A DNA stretch of 64,000 nt from Natroniella acetigena (GTDB lineage Bacteria; Bacillota; Halanaerobiia; Halobacteroidales; Halobacteroidaceae): positions 1 through 64,000 of the forward strand of contig NZ_JALKBX010000003.1 of the NCBI RefSeq assembly GCF_023227745.1. The letters run 5' to 3'. The notes under the pieces were generated by a model, which did not search any database, was not told the origin of the DNA, and saw nothing but the letters and a program-made list of their open reading frames with translations. This document shows positions 22,161 through 30,590 of the stretch, in pieces. How positions within the stretch are numbered: position 1 is the stretch's first letter; each line of letters opens with the position of its first letter. A program made the translations under genes and the position numbers.

Positions 22161-24260
22161 ATGAAAGAGATCAAATTACTCAATTTGAAGCTAAGGAATT
22201 TTAAAGGCATTAGGGAGCTAGAGATAGCTCCTGGTGCCCAAGACATCGAAATATTTGGCGATAATGGCACTGGAAAGACTACTGTCGCAGATGCCTGGTT
22301 CTGGTTGTTATTTGATAAGGATAGCAAGGAGAATTCTACTCAATCATTTGATATTAAGACTTTGGACGAGCAAGGTAATGTAATTCATGGATTAGAGCAT
22401 GAGGTTACAGGAATTTTGCAGGTTGACAGTAAGAGATTAGAATTCAAAAAGATTTATAAAGAGAAATGGACTAAGCAACGCGGATCAGCTACTAAGAAGT
22501 TTACTGGACATACTACTGACTATTTCATTAATTCAGTTCCAGTTAAGAAAAAAGAATACGAGGAACGTATCAGCGAGATCATTGATGAGGACATTTTTAA
22601 GTTACTTACTAATCCTAGCTATTTCAATGAAGAATTACACTGGACTGACAGACGTGAGATATTAATTGAAGTTTGCGGTGATGTAACTACTGAAGATGTG
22701 ATAAATCAGAATGAGGAATTAGAGAAGTTATCTAATGTACTTTCTGACCGCAGCCTTGAAGAACATCAGAAGGTTATTCACTCCAAGCGGAAAGAGATCA
22801 ATAAGGAGCTTGAGAAGATACCAATTAGGATTGATGAAGTCCAGCAGTCAATGCCTGATATCTCTGCTCTTAATGAAGAAAATATTAAGTCTGAAATTGA
22901 AGGTTTGAAGATGAGGAAGCAGGCTAAAGAAAAGAAGTTGAGCCAGATCAAAAATGGCGGACAGTCTGCTGATCTACGGAACCAATTAGCTGAAATTAAA
23001 GCTGAAATAGCTGAGTTTAAGAACGATTATAAGTCTGACATTGATGCTCTTATAGATAAGAGGCAAGAAGAGTTGGAATCTGTTCGCAAAGAGTATCGCG
23101 AAGTCATGGGAGAATACAACGATACTGATTATCAGATTATGAGATTTGAAAGTCAAATTGGTACTCTTGAGGATAAGATCAAGACTCTAAGAGACAACTG
23201 GCACAGATGGAATGAAAAGGAGTACCAACCTGATCTGGAATGCCCTGAGTGTGGTCATGAATTTGCTGCTGGACAGACCAGAAAGGAGTTCAATGCCAGA
23301 AAAGCAAAGAAGCTGAAAGGAATCAATCAGGATGGGAAAGAGCTAAAATCCGAGCTAGAGAGCAAGCAAGAGGAGTTGTCTAGCTTAGAATCTAAGTTGA
23401 AGCGACTGCAAGAGGAAAAGCAGGAGAAACAAGTTGCTGCTGATGAGGTCAAGTCTGAGATTGAGAAGCTTAAGCAGAAAGCTCAATCTTACAAAGATAA
23501 TGGTCAATATCAGCAGTTACAAGTTAAAAAAGAAGAGTTACAACGCAAACTAGATAATCTTGAAGAAAGCAAGCAAGAGGACATCCAAGAGGTTGAATCA
23601 GAGATTAGTCAGCTTGAGAGTAGTATTGATAGTCTCAAGGTCAAGAAGTCCAAAATCAAGCAAGTTGAGCAGGCTAAGAATAGAATCGAAGAGTTGAAGC
23701 AGAAAGAGAAAGAGCTTGCAGCTGAATATGAAAAGTTGGAAGAGCAATTGTATCTTACTGAAGAGTTCGTGAGGACTAAAGTTGATCTGCTTGAAGAGAA
23801 GATTAACAGTAAATTTGAATATGCTGAGTTCAAATTGTTTGAGGAGCAGGTGAATGGTGGGGTCAAGGAGGTTTGTGAAACTACTTTTGATGGAGTACCT
23901 TACGGGTCTGGGCTCAACACAGGTGCTCAAATTAACGTCGGGCTGGATATTATTAATACTCTTTCAGACCACTACAGCTTCAAAGCTCCAATCTTCATTG
24001 ATAATGCCGAGTCAGTCACTCAGATAGCTGATATTGATGCTCAAATGGTTAAGTTGATAGTTAGCCCTCATCACAAAGAATTGTTCATAGTTAGTGAGTC
24101 TGACCTTGTTAATGATGATTTAGGAGTTTCTGATTTGAGGGAATTAGCCAGCAAATTAAATGTTAGAAATTATAGTGCTTATAGAAAGAATGAACTGGTT
24201 GAGCAGATTAACAAGAAAATTAGGCTCGGAGAAGAACCAGAGCTTGAGGAGGTGAGTTAG
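22161..24260 (+). CDS. Rad50/SbcC-like ATPase
   Basis: 699 residues. Walker A GDNGTGKTT at about 33-41 follows an SMC-type start (LLNLKLRNFKGIRELEI). Two long coiled-coil arms (about 190-340 and 390-560) flank a zinc hook, CPECGHEF, near residue 361. The C-terminal ATPase lobe has SGLNTGAQINVGLDII and APIFIDNAESV. The last 50 residues (LRELASKLNVRNYSAYRKNE) resemble a SAP/Rho_N-type nucleic-acid-binding domain. No SbcD-like nuclease is encoded next to it; RecT lies just downstream. It probably serves phage recombination. Confidence 0.85.
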   Translation: MKEIKLLNLKLRNFKGIRELEIAPGAQDIEIFGDNGTGKTTVADAWFWLLFDKDSKENSTQSFDIKTLDEQGNVIHGLEHEVTGILQVDSKRLEFKKIYKEKWTKQRGSATKKFTGHTTDYFINSVPVKKKEYEERISEIIDEDIFKLLTNPSYFNEELHWTDRREILIEVCGDVTTEDVINQNEELEKLSNVLSDRSLEEHQKVIHSKRKEINKELEKIPIRIDEVQQSMPDISALNEENIKSEIEGLKMRKQAKEKKLSQIKNGGQSADLRNQLAEIKAEIAEFKNDYKSDIDALIDKRQEELESVRKEYREVMGEYNDTDYQIMRFESQIGTLEDKIKTLRDNWHRWNEKEYQPDLECPECGHEFAAGQTRKEFNARKAKKLKGINQDGKELKSELESKQEELSSLESKLKRLQEEKQEKQVAADEVKSEIEKLKQKAQSYKDNGQYQQLQVKKEELQRKLDNLEESKQEDIQEVESEISQLESSIDSLKVKKSKIKQVEQAKNRIEELKQKEKELAAEYEKLEEQLYLTEEFVRTKVDLLEEKINSKFEYAEFKLFEEQVNGGVKEVCETTFDGVPYGSGLNTGAQINVGLDIINTLSDHYSFKAPIFIDNAESVTQIADIDAQMVKLIVSPHHKELFIVSESDLVNDDLGVSDLRELASKLNVRNYSAYRKNELVEQINKKIRLGEEPELEEVS

Positions 24261-24261
24261 G

Positions 24262-24408
24262 TTGGAGGTTGATTTTGAAGTGCTAGAAAAGATGGCGAGT
24301 GGTTTCTGTAATGAAAAATGCGGCTATATATACAAATGTGATGATTGTAAATTGAATCAATTTTTTAAAGAACTTAAAAACAAACAGGAGGATGATGAGA
24401 ATGAGTAA
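24262..24408 (+). CDS. 48-residue Cys-rich protein
   Basis: TTG start after GAGGAGGTGAG. Cys pairs CNEKCGY and CDDCKLN suggest a zinc finger. It overlaps the start of recT in another frame by eight bases. Confidence 0.5.
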   Translation: MEVDFEVLEKMASGFCNEKCGYIYKCDDCKLNQFFKELKNKQEDDENE

Positions 24409-25198
24409 AAATCAATTAGCTAAGGTCAATCAACTTAAGAAGGTATTGGAGCAGGATAGTGTTCAGGAGCAGTTTCAAAATGCACTAGATGAAAATGCAG
24501 GAGCTTTTACAGCCAGTATTATTGACTTATATAACAATGACAATTATCTACAGAAGTGCGACCCTAAAAATGTAGTCATGGAAGCATTAAAGGCAGCTAC
24601 TTTGAAACTTCCAATTAATAAGCAGATGGGCTTTGCTTATATAGTACCATACAAGAATAAGCCAGAGTTTCAGATAGGGTATAAAGGATATATTCAACTT
24701 GCTATGAGAACTGGCCAGTACAAGCATTTGAATGCTGGTGAAGTTTACGAGGGTATGAGTATAGAAGAAGATTTCTTAACCGGTTCTATTGAGATTACAG
24801 GAGAAAAGACCGGCGATATTGTAGGTTATTTTGCTTATATGGAATTACTGAATGGATTTTCTAAAACTGTTTACATGACTAAAGAAGAAGTCCAAGCTCA
24901 TGGTAAAGAATACAGTAAATCTTATAGTTATTCGTCATCAGCTTGGCAGACCAATTTTGATCAGATGGCCAAGAAAACTGTAATGAGAAGGTTGCTGAGT
25001 AAATATGGGATTATGTCAGTTGAAATGGTTTCAGCTTTCTCCCAGGAGTCTAGCTTCAATGATGAAGCAGAGGTTCAAGAAGAGATTGATAATGAAGCTA
25101 ATAGTGAAGTGATTGATATTGATACAGGTGAACAAGTTGAAGAAGATGAGGAGCAGGATCCAGCACAAAAAGATGCACCTAAGGAGCCAGCATTTTAA
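24401..25198 (+). CDS. recT: RecT family single-strand annealing recombinase
   Basis: 265 residues. RecT signatures are visible: VVMEALKAATLKLPINKQMGFAY, YIVPYKNKPEFQIGYKGYIQLA and AKKTVMRRLLSKYG. The C-terminal 50 residues are acidic and disordered, as usual. It anneals complementary strands during phage recombination. The common exonuclease partner is not obvious; the adjacent MBL-fold gene occupies that place. The ATG at 24401 has AGGAGG upstream. Confidence 0.93.
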   Translation: MSKNQLAKVNQLKKVLEQDSVQEQFQNALDENAGAFTASIIDLYNNDNYLQKCDPKNVVMEALKAATLKLPINKQMGFAYIVPYKNKPEFQIGYKGYIQLAMRTGQYKHLNAGEVYEGMSIEEDFLTGSIEITGEKTGDIVGYFAYMELLNGFSKTVYMTKEEVQAHGKEYSKSYSYSSSAWQTNFDQMAKKTVMRRLLSKYGIMSVEMVSAFSQESSFNDEAEVQEEIDNEANSEVIDIDTGEQVEEDEEQDPAQKDAPKEPAF

Positions 25199-25899
25199 TG
25201 ATTGAGATTAAGAGTTTTGCTTCAGGATCAACTGGTAACTGCTACTGGGTCAGCGACGGGGTAACTCCTGTCCTGATCGAGTGCGGTATAAGTATTCAGG
25301 ATATTAAAAAGAAGTCTGGTTTTAGGTTGAGTGAAGTTCAAGGTTGCTTGATCAGTCATGAGCATGGTGATCATATTAAGTCTGCTGTTGATGTTGCAGG
25401 ATCTGGGATAGATGTTTATATGTCGGAAGGAACTTTCAATAATTATAGTTTTGGTTCTCATAGATTTCAAATTGGCAACGCAGGAGAAACAATTAATCTT
25501 GGGAGTTGGATAATCAAAACTTTTGAAGTAGAACATGATGCAGAAGAACCTTTAGGTTTTTATTTGGCTAGCAGGACAGGAGAGAAGCTAGTTTATATTA
25601 CTGATAGTTATTACTCAAAGTTTATGTTCCAAAGATTAACTCACGTTATGATTGAGTGCAATTATGCCTTAGATATATTGAACGAGAATATCAAGTCTGG
25701 TAGAGTTCATCCAGCTCAAAAGAAACGACTTCTCAGGTCTCATTTCAGTTTAGAGAATGTCAAGGATTTCTTACAGGCTAATGATTTGAGCGAAGTCAAG
25801 GAGATATGGCTGTTGCATTTATCGAGTCGGAATAGTGATGAAGAGAGATTCAAGAGAGAGATTCAAGAGTTAACTGGAAAGCCAGTTTATATTGCTTAG
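25198..25899 (+). CDS. MBL-fold hydrolase (YycJ-like)
   Basis: 233 residues. The metal site HEHGDH is near residue 60 in CLISHEHGDHIKSA, and the N-terminal SFASGSTGNCYW is the YycJ/RNase-Z-like start. These enzymes bind two metals and act on nucleic acids; in Firmicute phages this gene regularly follows recT. A nuclease partner role for RecT is an inference. Its start shares one base with the recT stop. Confidence 0.85.
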   Translation: MIEIKSFASGSTGNCYWVSDGVTPVLIECGISIQDIKKKSGFRLSEVQGCLISHEHGDHIKSAVDVAGSGIDVYMSEGTFNNYSFGSHRFQIGNAGETINLGSWIIKTFEVEHDAEEPLGFYLASRTGEKLVYITDSYYSKFMFQRLTHVMIECNYALDILNENIKSGRVHPAQKKRLLRSHFSLENVKDFLQANDLSEVKEIWLLHLSSRNSDEERFKREIQELTGKPVYIA

Positions 25900-25910
25900 G
25901 AGGTGAACTT

Positions 25911-26786
25911 ATGAGCCAAAAAGGTTGGATTAAACTATACAGAAAATTAAGTGAACATTGGCTTTGGGAAGAAGGAGATTCATTCGATAAAAGGTCAGCT
26001 TGGGTTGATATATTACTTATGGTTAACCACAAGAAAAAGAAAATTAATTTAGGCAATGAATTATTCACAGTTGAGCCAGGAGAGAAAATTACATCAGAAA
26101 GAAAGTTATCTGAGCGTTGGGGTTGGTCAAGAACTAAAGTTAGGAATTTCTTGAAGTTATTAGAGAGTGATGGGATGATTGAAGTTGAAAAAACCACTAA
26201 AAAAACCACCATCAAGGTATGCAATTACAGCAAGTATCAAAAAGATGAAAACATCAAAAAACCCACTAAAAAACCAGAGGAGAACCGCGACAAAACATCA
26301 AAAGAACATCAAAAGAACACAAACAAGAATGTAAAGAATGTAAAGAATGTAAAGAATGTAAAGAAAGATAATATAGTGCGGCCAGCAGAATTTAATAAAA
26401 ATCAGGATTCAGATTTCCACCCTAAATATAACGAGTTAATCAATTATGCTAAACATAAAACTATGAACAATCAGTTAAATCGTGAATACTTGCTTAATGA
26501 AGATCTTAACCAATATGGAGAAGTAGTAGTTAAAAAAGCAATAGACTTAGCTGTCTTAAACCAGAAGTCCAAAGGTAATTATAGACGTGGTAACCCTAAG
26601 AATGGAGTTAATATTTCTAGCTACAGATTTATTCAGTGCTTTATTGAAGAAGCTAAACAAATTTTGGAGGTGAGTGATAATGGAGCAGATATCTCAAGCG
26701 ATAGAGAGGATCAAGGAGAATGTGAAAGTGACAGAGTCCAGCGAGAAATTGAAAAGCTTATCGAGTCAGGAGAAGTGTCCTTATGA
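25911..26786 (+). CDS. Phage replication initiator (DnaD-like winged helix)
   Basis: 291 residues. Residues about 1-105 are a winged-helix domain of the type found in phage replisome organisers: WIKLYRKLSEHWLWEE, SERKLSERWGWSRTKVRNFLKLLE. A basic linker contains the repeat NVKNVKNVKNVK. The C-terminal half (about 165-250) resembles a DnaD-like or DUF-type helical domain. It binds the phage origin and recruits the loader. Its last 107 bases overlap the DnaC-like gene in a different frame. Confidence 0.7.
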   Translation: MSQKGWIKLYRKLSEHWLWEEGDSFDKRSAWVDILLMVNHKKKKINLGNELFTVEPGEKITSERKLSERWGWSRTKVRNFLKLLESDGMIEVEKTTKKTTIKVCNYSKYQKDENIKKPTKKPEENRDKTSKEHQKNTNKNVKNVKNVKNVKKDNIVRPAEFNKNQDSDFHPKYNELINYAKHKTMNNQLNREYLLNEDLNQYGEVVVKKAIDLAVLNQKSKGNYRRGNPKNGVNISSYRFIQCFIEEAKQILEVSDNGADISSDREDQGECESDRVQREIEKLIESGEVSL

Positions 26787-27522
26787 CCGTTGCAATGGAA
26801 GTGGGCTTGAGTTTACAGAAGTCAATGGCAGACAAGCTGCTATAGAATGCGAATGCAGAGAAGAAAAGTTATTAAGCAAGAAACTTGAGTTTGCGACGAT
26901 CATTGATGAATTCCAGGGGACTGTTATTAGTGATTATAAGGCTGATTCTAACCACTATGAGAAAGAAAAGTCAATCATGAGAGCTAAAATGTGCAAGAAG
27001 TCAGCACAGTCTTATGTTAGTCGCTTCGAGGAGATGAAAAGGAAGAAGAAAGGTTTATATTTCTACTCCAAGACTCCTGGGAGTGGAAAGACGATGATCA
27101 TATCGGCTATTGGCAATGAATTGGTACAGGAGTATAAGGCGACAGTTAAGTTTGCAACTGCAGGTGATTTGCTTAATGCTATCAGGTCGACTTATGGAAA
27201 TTCAGATATTAATACTCACGAGTTAATAGATGCAGCGAGAAAAGTTGAAGTTCTTATTCTTGATGATATGGGCCAACAGTCAATCAAATCAGATACGAAT
27301 GATCATTTATTTGACATACTCAACCACAGGATTAATCGAGATACAGTAACTATTTTCAGCAGTAATTGCAAAATTGAGGATTTGCCTTATAATTTCAGAA
27401 TTAGAGACAGGATTACTAAGATGGCTATACCGATTGAAGCTCCTAATGAGTCTGTTAGGAAAAACTTGGCCCAGCAAGAGAATGATGAACTACTTAGGGA
27501 CTTGTTGGTTAGCAAGGGGTGA
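26680..27522 (+). CDS. DnaC-like helicase loader
   Basis: About 280 residues. An N-terminal Cys motif (CPYDRCNGSG ... CECREE) is followed by an AAA+ ATPase: Walker A TPGSGKTMI, Walker B VLILDDMG and sensor IFSSNC. This is the DnaC/DnaI/IstB type that loads the replicative helicase. The ATG at 26680 with TTTGGAGG upstream is preferred over a GTG at 26674. It overlaps the replication initiator gene extensively. Confidence 0.9.
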   Translation: MEQISQAIERIKENVKVTESSEKLKSLSSQEKCPYDRCNGSGLEFTEVNGRQAAIECECREEKLLSKKLEFATIIDEFQGTVISDYKADSNHYEKEKSIMRAKMCKKSAQSYVSRFEEMKRKKKGLYFYSKTPGSGKTMIISAIGNELVQEYKATVKFATAGDLLNAIRSTYGNSDINTHELIDAARKVEVLILDDMGQQSIKSDTNDHLFDILNHRINRDTVTIFSSNCKIEDLPYNFRIRDRITKMAIPIEAPNESVRKNLAQQENDELLRDLLVSKG

Positions 27523-27526
27523 TGTA

Positions 27527-27790
27527 ATGATTTTAGAAACCTTTATTGATAATATGGCTGAAAAAGTAGAGTGTCCAGTAAGTGGAAAGGTTGTTCATGT
27601 ATTCTCCTGTGATTTGCTACAGAAGATAGAAGGTCACGGATATGATGAGGTTCCAGAAGATATGACAGGTAAAGGTTGTAGGTGGTCTCATTATCCTAGA
27701 GGGCCAAGGTGCAAAAATCTTAAATGGCAAGAGGAAGATAAATTAAAGTGTGATCCGCCACTTGAAGAGTTGCAACAGAAATTATTTTAA
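27527..27790 (+). CDS. Small Cys-containing phage protein
   Basis: 87 residues from ATG 27527, preceded by AAGGGGTG (an open frame extends upstream but overlaps the loader). It has scattered Cys (VECPVSGKVVHVFSC, GKGCRWSHYPRGPRC). Function unknown. Confidence 0.55.
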   Translation: MILETFIDNMAEKVECPVSGKVVHVFSCDLLQKIEGHGYDEVPEDMTGKGCRWSHYPRGPRCKNLKWQEEDKLKCDPPLEELQQKLF

Positions 27791-27804
27791 AGGGGTGGTT
27801 TTTT

Positions 27805-27951
27805 GTGCAGAGAATTTTAGCTGGTATTATAGTCTTGGTTTTTGTAGCTCCATTATTGCTTGGGGTTGCAAGAAATCTGAAGAGGAGAAGAAGGCAGGGT
27901 AAAGCTGGGGAACTTGATTTAACAGGTAGCAAGTTCTGGGATGTTGATTAA
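27805..27951 (+). CDS. 48-residue single-pass membrane protein
   Basis: GTG start after AAAGGGGTGG. One hydrophobic helix (ILAGIIVLVFVAPLLLGV) followed by a very basic stretch (RNLKRRRRQGK), so an N-out, C-in topology is likely. Function unknown. Confidence 0.55.
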   Translation: MQRILAGIIVLVFVAPLLLGVARNLKRRRRQGKAGELDLTGSKFWDVD

Positions 27952-27967
27952 TGCTTAGTTTCTAAAA

Positions 27968-28088
27968 CCATCGAATTCGATGGGATTGGGAGATTTAGAC
28001 TGACCCGACAAAAATAATCAGAATCAAGAAAAAGTTATAGAAGTTCCATTTTAAACTAGTCGAATTCGACCAGTTTAGGGCTTGTCGG
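27968..28088. promoter_or_regulatory. Palindrome cluster, possible replication or partition site
   Basis: Two palindromes share the core TCGAATTCGA: a perfect 16-mer CCATCGAATTCGATGG (27968-27983) and an imperfect 24-base one (28053-28076). An outer inverted pair, CCGACAA (28005-28011) and TTGTCGG (28082-28088), encloses the second. The gap holds no gene. It follows the replication genes, so an origin or regulator site is plausible. Confidence 0.45.
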
Positions 28089-28104
28089 AATAAAGGGGAG
28101 GGTG

Positions 28105-28413
28105 ATGAAAATTAGTATAGAGTTGAAGGTTAAGAGTTGTTTCCCAAAAGGACAGACGTTAGAGGAACAAGTTGATAAGGTTAGAGAAGAATACTTAGAG
28201 ATGATGTCAGCTAAAGATAATATTCACATAGCAGAAGAAGCGTTGCATATAGCTACTGCTGCAGTTGGTGTTGCTGAAATAGCAGTTAAACCAAATAAGA
28301 AAATGAAAGAAGGAGATATATGTGTTTTTGGCGATGTTGAGAAATACTTGCAAGATAGAATAGACAAGCGTTATGAAGAAAAGCAGATAGACTTTGCAGA
28401 AGGGAGAGATTGA
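28105..28413 (+). CDS. Phage protein, possibly MazG-like
   Basis: 102 residues. The helices TLEEQVDKVREEYLEMMSA and EEALHIATAAVGVAEIAV recall the four-helix MazG/dUTPase-2 fold, with acidic residues at positions expected to bind metal. The similarity is weak, so a nucleotide pyrophosphohydrolase role is tentative. Confidence 0.4.
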   Translation: MKISIELKVKSCFPKGQTLEEQVDKVREEYLEMMSAKDNIHIAEEALHIATAAVGVAEIAVKPNKKMKEGDICVFGDVEKYLQDRIDKRYEEKQIDFAEGRD

Positions 28414-28414
28414 A

Positions 28415-28570
28415 TTGTGGGAGTGTAAAAGATGCAACTGGTCAGGAGATGTATTAAAGAAGTTTAAGATCGAGAAGATAGGATATTACAAAAGCTATCG
28501 AGGTTGTCCAAGTTGTAAGGCAGGGTTAGGGCAAGGGGTAGAGCCGAAATATCAACCAAGGAGGGGTTAA
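28415..28570 (+). CDS. 51-residue zinc-ribbon protein
   Basis: TTG start directly after the preceding stop. Cys pairs CKRCNWSG and CPSCKAGL form a zinc ribbon, with a basic C-terminus. Function unknown. Confidence 0.55.
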   Translation: MWECKRCNWSGDVLKKFKIEKIGYYKSYRGCPSCKAGLGQGVEPKYQPRRG

Positions 28571-28571
28571 A

Positions 28572-29129
28572 GTGGCAAACTATTTTCTAGCTGGCATTGA
28601 GCAGGTTGAGGAATATGCTAAAGAAGTAATCAAGGATGACTTTCAGAAGTTAGCAAATATCAAGATTGGCTTTCAATTTAGAGAAGAAGCAAGGAGTAGC
28701 AAAGGTCGCAAGGTGTATGCTTCACCTAAGAAGGTTGCAGACAAGATTAGAAACTTTGTAGATATTGACTTAATCATCACAATACCAGAAGATGAATGGA
28801 GTAAAGCTGATGAAAGAACTAAAAAAGCGATGCTTGATGATGTGTTCAGGAAGATTGATCTTATAGATAAACAAAAGTCAACAGAAGGATTTCCTCGACG
28901 TGTAGCAGATAACTACTGGATGCTTTCAGATGGTAGAAAAGTTAAAGGTGAGAGAGAAGCTAAAGAGGAACAACTAAAGCTTTGTGATTATGAGATCAAG
29001 ATTTATGATTATAAGATTCAAGCTGATCCATCTAATTATGGGAAGTATGGAGCTTGGAGAAAAGATTTGAAGCAAATGAGCGAAGCTGTCCAACAAACTA
29101 AAATGAATTTCAAGAGAGTTGAAGGATAA
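28572..29129 (+). CDS. Phage metallopeptidase-like protein lacking the active site
   Basis: 185 residues. The arrangement (IKIGFQFREEARSSKGRKVY, PKKVADKIRNFVDIDLIITI, DEWSKADERTKKAMLDDVF) resembles the phage putative metallopeptidase family, whose members have a LLDHELCH-type zinc motif at the end of this region. Here it reads AMLDDVFRKI, with no HExxH. So it is probably not a protease. The C-terminal part is a lysine-rich helical region. It couples to recU by an overlapping stop and start. Confidence 0.5.
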   Translation: MANYFLAGIEQVEEYAKEVIKDDFQKLANIKIGFQFREEARSSKGRKVYASPKKVADKIRNFVDIDLIITIPEDEWSKADERTKKAMLDDVFRKIDLIDKQKSTEGFPRRVADNYWMLSDGRKVKGEREAKEEQLKLCDYEIKIYDYKIQADPSNYGKYGAWRKDLKQMSEAVQQTKMNFKRVEG

Positions 29130-29650
29130 TGGGTTATGCTAATCGGGGGCAAGGATTAGAAGATATGATTGAATTAAGCAACGAGCAATATTCAATACAA
29201 GGTATAGCTCAGGTCAACAAAATTCCTGAGCCTGTAAGTCAAATTAGCAAGATAGATAGGCGAGGTCATTTTAAGGCTCATTATGCCAGAAAGTCCATTG
29301 TAGACTTTCTAGGAACTTACAAGGGTCATAGTATAGCTTTCGACGCTAAGGAGACTAGCGTGGCAACTCGCTTTGATTTAGGCAATGTTAAAGAACATCA
29401 ATATACCTACTTAGCTACTCATGTCAGTTGTGGTGGAATTGGATTTTTAATTGTTTGGTTTAAACAGCAAGATGAGAAGTATTATTTGCCATTTGAGTTA
29501 TTGGATGAGTATTGGCAAGGTCAGTTCCAAGGTGGGAGAAAGTCGATTCCTTATGACGAGATTGCCCAGGAGCAGTACAGGGTTGGAAGTTATGGGTTGA
29601 TTTTAGTTGATTATTTAAGTGTGATAGAAAGAGAGGTGCTGCAGAAATGA
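29129..29650 (+). CDS. recU: Holliday junction resolvase RecU-like
   Basis: 173 residues. RecU/PBP-related-factor-A features: NRGQGLEDMIELSNEQY at the start, IVDFLGTYKGHSIAFDAKET (nuclease Asp and D-x-K) and EHQYTYLATH. It resolves four-way junctions during phage recombination or packaging. The stop overlaps the next start (ATGA). Confidence 0.92.
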   Translation: MGYANRGQGLEDMIELSNEQYSIQGIAQVNKIPEPVSQISKIDRRGHFKAHYARKSIVDFLGTYKGHSIAFDAKETSVATRFDLGNVKEHQYTYLATHVSCGGIGFLIVWFKQQDEKYYLPFELLDEYWQGQFQGGRKSIPYDEIAQEQYRVGSYGLILVDYLSVIEREVLQK

Positions 29651-29802
29651 GAGTTACCTTAGTTGTCGAGTTACTCAGAAAGTATTCTGAGTGTCCTGAA
29701 TGTCATGAAACGTTAATGATGAATCAAGTAGAAGTGATAGACAAAGAGTTTAAAGCAAAGTGCGATTGTGGTTGGGAGATTAAGCATGTTGAATGGAGGT
29801 GA
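29647..29802 (+). CDS. DUF3797-like zinc protein
   Basis: 51 residues. LLRKYSECPECHETL and KAKCDCGWEIKH fit the small DUF3797 family found in Firmicute phages. Four Cys suggest one zinc. Function unknown; coupled to recU. Confidence 0.65.
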   Translation: MRVTLVVELLRKYSECPECHETLMMNQVEVIDKEFKAKCDCGWEIKHVEWR

Positions 29803-30032
29803 TGAAAATTGAAATAAAAAAGGGTGATTCAATTAGGTATAATCATCCCAATTACCCCTGTGAGGGAATAGTGGCAAATATCACTGCAAAAGGCCACTTA
29901 ATGATTTATGTAGATGGAATTAAATCTAAATGCTTAAGACATGTCAGCAAGTGTCATATTGATGATGCTCTGGTTGAAAAGGTGGGTGAGATAAAGCTAA
30001 CAGAAGAGGATGGTCAAGTCAAATTATTATGA
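29793..30032 (+). CDS. Small beta-rich phage protein
   Basis: 79 residues if the first ATG is used (76 from ATG 29802; the GGAGG overlaps either choice). The sequence KGDSIRYNHPNYPCEGIVANITAK looks like an SH3-like or KOW-like beta barrel. Function unknown. Confidence 0.5.
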   Translation: MEVMKIEIKKGDSIRYNHPNYPCEGIVANITAKGHLMIYVDGIKSKCLRHVSKCHIDDALVEKVGEIKLTEEDGQVKLL

Positions 30033-30043
30033 GGAGGGATTTG

Positions 30044-30292
30044 ATGGCTAATATAGTTGATAATGTACTGGAAGTAGTTGGTGAGTTAGAAAGAGCTAAT
30101 CCAATTGCAATTAAGATTTCAATGAGTCCATTTACAAAAGAGATGCTAAAGACTGAAATCATAGAACTTGATAGCGATAGGATTGAAGTCAATCAATTGA
30201 GAGGGCTTGAGATTTACAATAAAGAATTGCCTGCTGGAATGGCTGAAATTGAGTATTCAGATGGCAAAACAGAATTAATCGAAATATTTTAG
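30044..30292 (+). CDS. Small phage protein, unknown
   Basis: 82 residues from ATG 30044 after GAGGAGGG. NVLEVVGELERANPIAI, RGLEIYNKELPAGMAEIEY. Alternating alpha and beta pattern; no family recognised. Confidence 0.5.
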   Translation: MANIVDNVLEVVGELERANPIAIKISMSPFTKEMLKTEIIELDSDRIEVNQLRGLEIYNKELPAGMAEIEYSDGKTELIEIF

Positions 30293-30309
30293 AGGAGGTT
30301 GCAGGATGG

Positions 30310-30579
30310 ATGGATATAAAAGAAAGGGTGAAAGGTCATAAGTTAATAGCAACTGATCATTTTAAGGCTAGATTAGTAGAGCGAGAGATAGACCCGAATG
30401 AGATTTATTATATTCTCAGAGACAAGTACAAAGAGTTAAGGTTGTTCTGTTTTTGCGGCAAGGTTATGTATTCAAGTGAGAGATTGAGTTTAGTACTTAG
30501 AGTTACACCTGGTGAGTTTATCTTGATTACTGTGATGGACTTTAGCCCAGAGAAGCCAAAAGATGTAATGGTGGTTTAA
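30310..30579 (+). CDS. DUF4258-like protein
   Basis: 89 residues. HFKARLVEREIDPNEIYYIL followed by beta strands (GKVMYSSERLSLVLRV, GEFILITVMDFSP) resembles DUF4258, a RelE-superfamily-like fold often encoded alone in mobile DNA. No antitoxin is adjacent, so toxin activity is doubtful. Confidence 0.5.
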   Translation: MDIKERVKGHKLIATDHFKARLVEREIDPNEIYYILRDKYKELRLFCFCGKVMYSSERLSLVLRVTPGEFILITVMDFSPEKPKDVMVV

Positions 30580-30590
30580 AAATAAAAAAG

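Noticed and set aside
30310-30579. Toxin of a toxin-antitoxin pair
   Set aside because: The DUF4258-like product has no small partner gene next to it and lies in the ordinary run of early genes.
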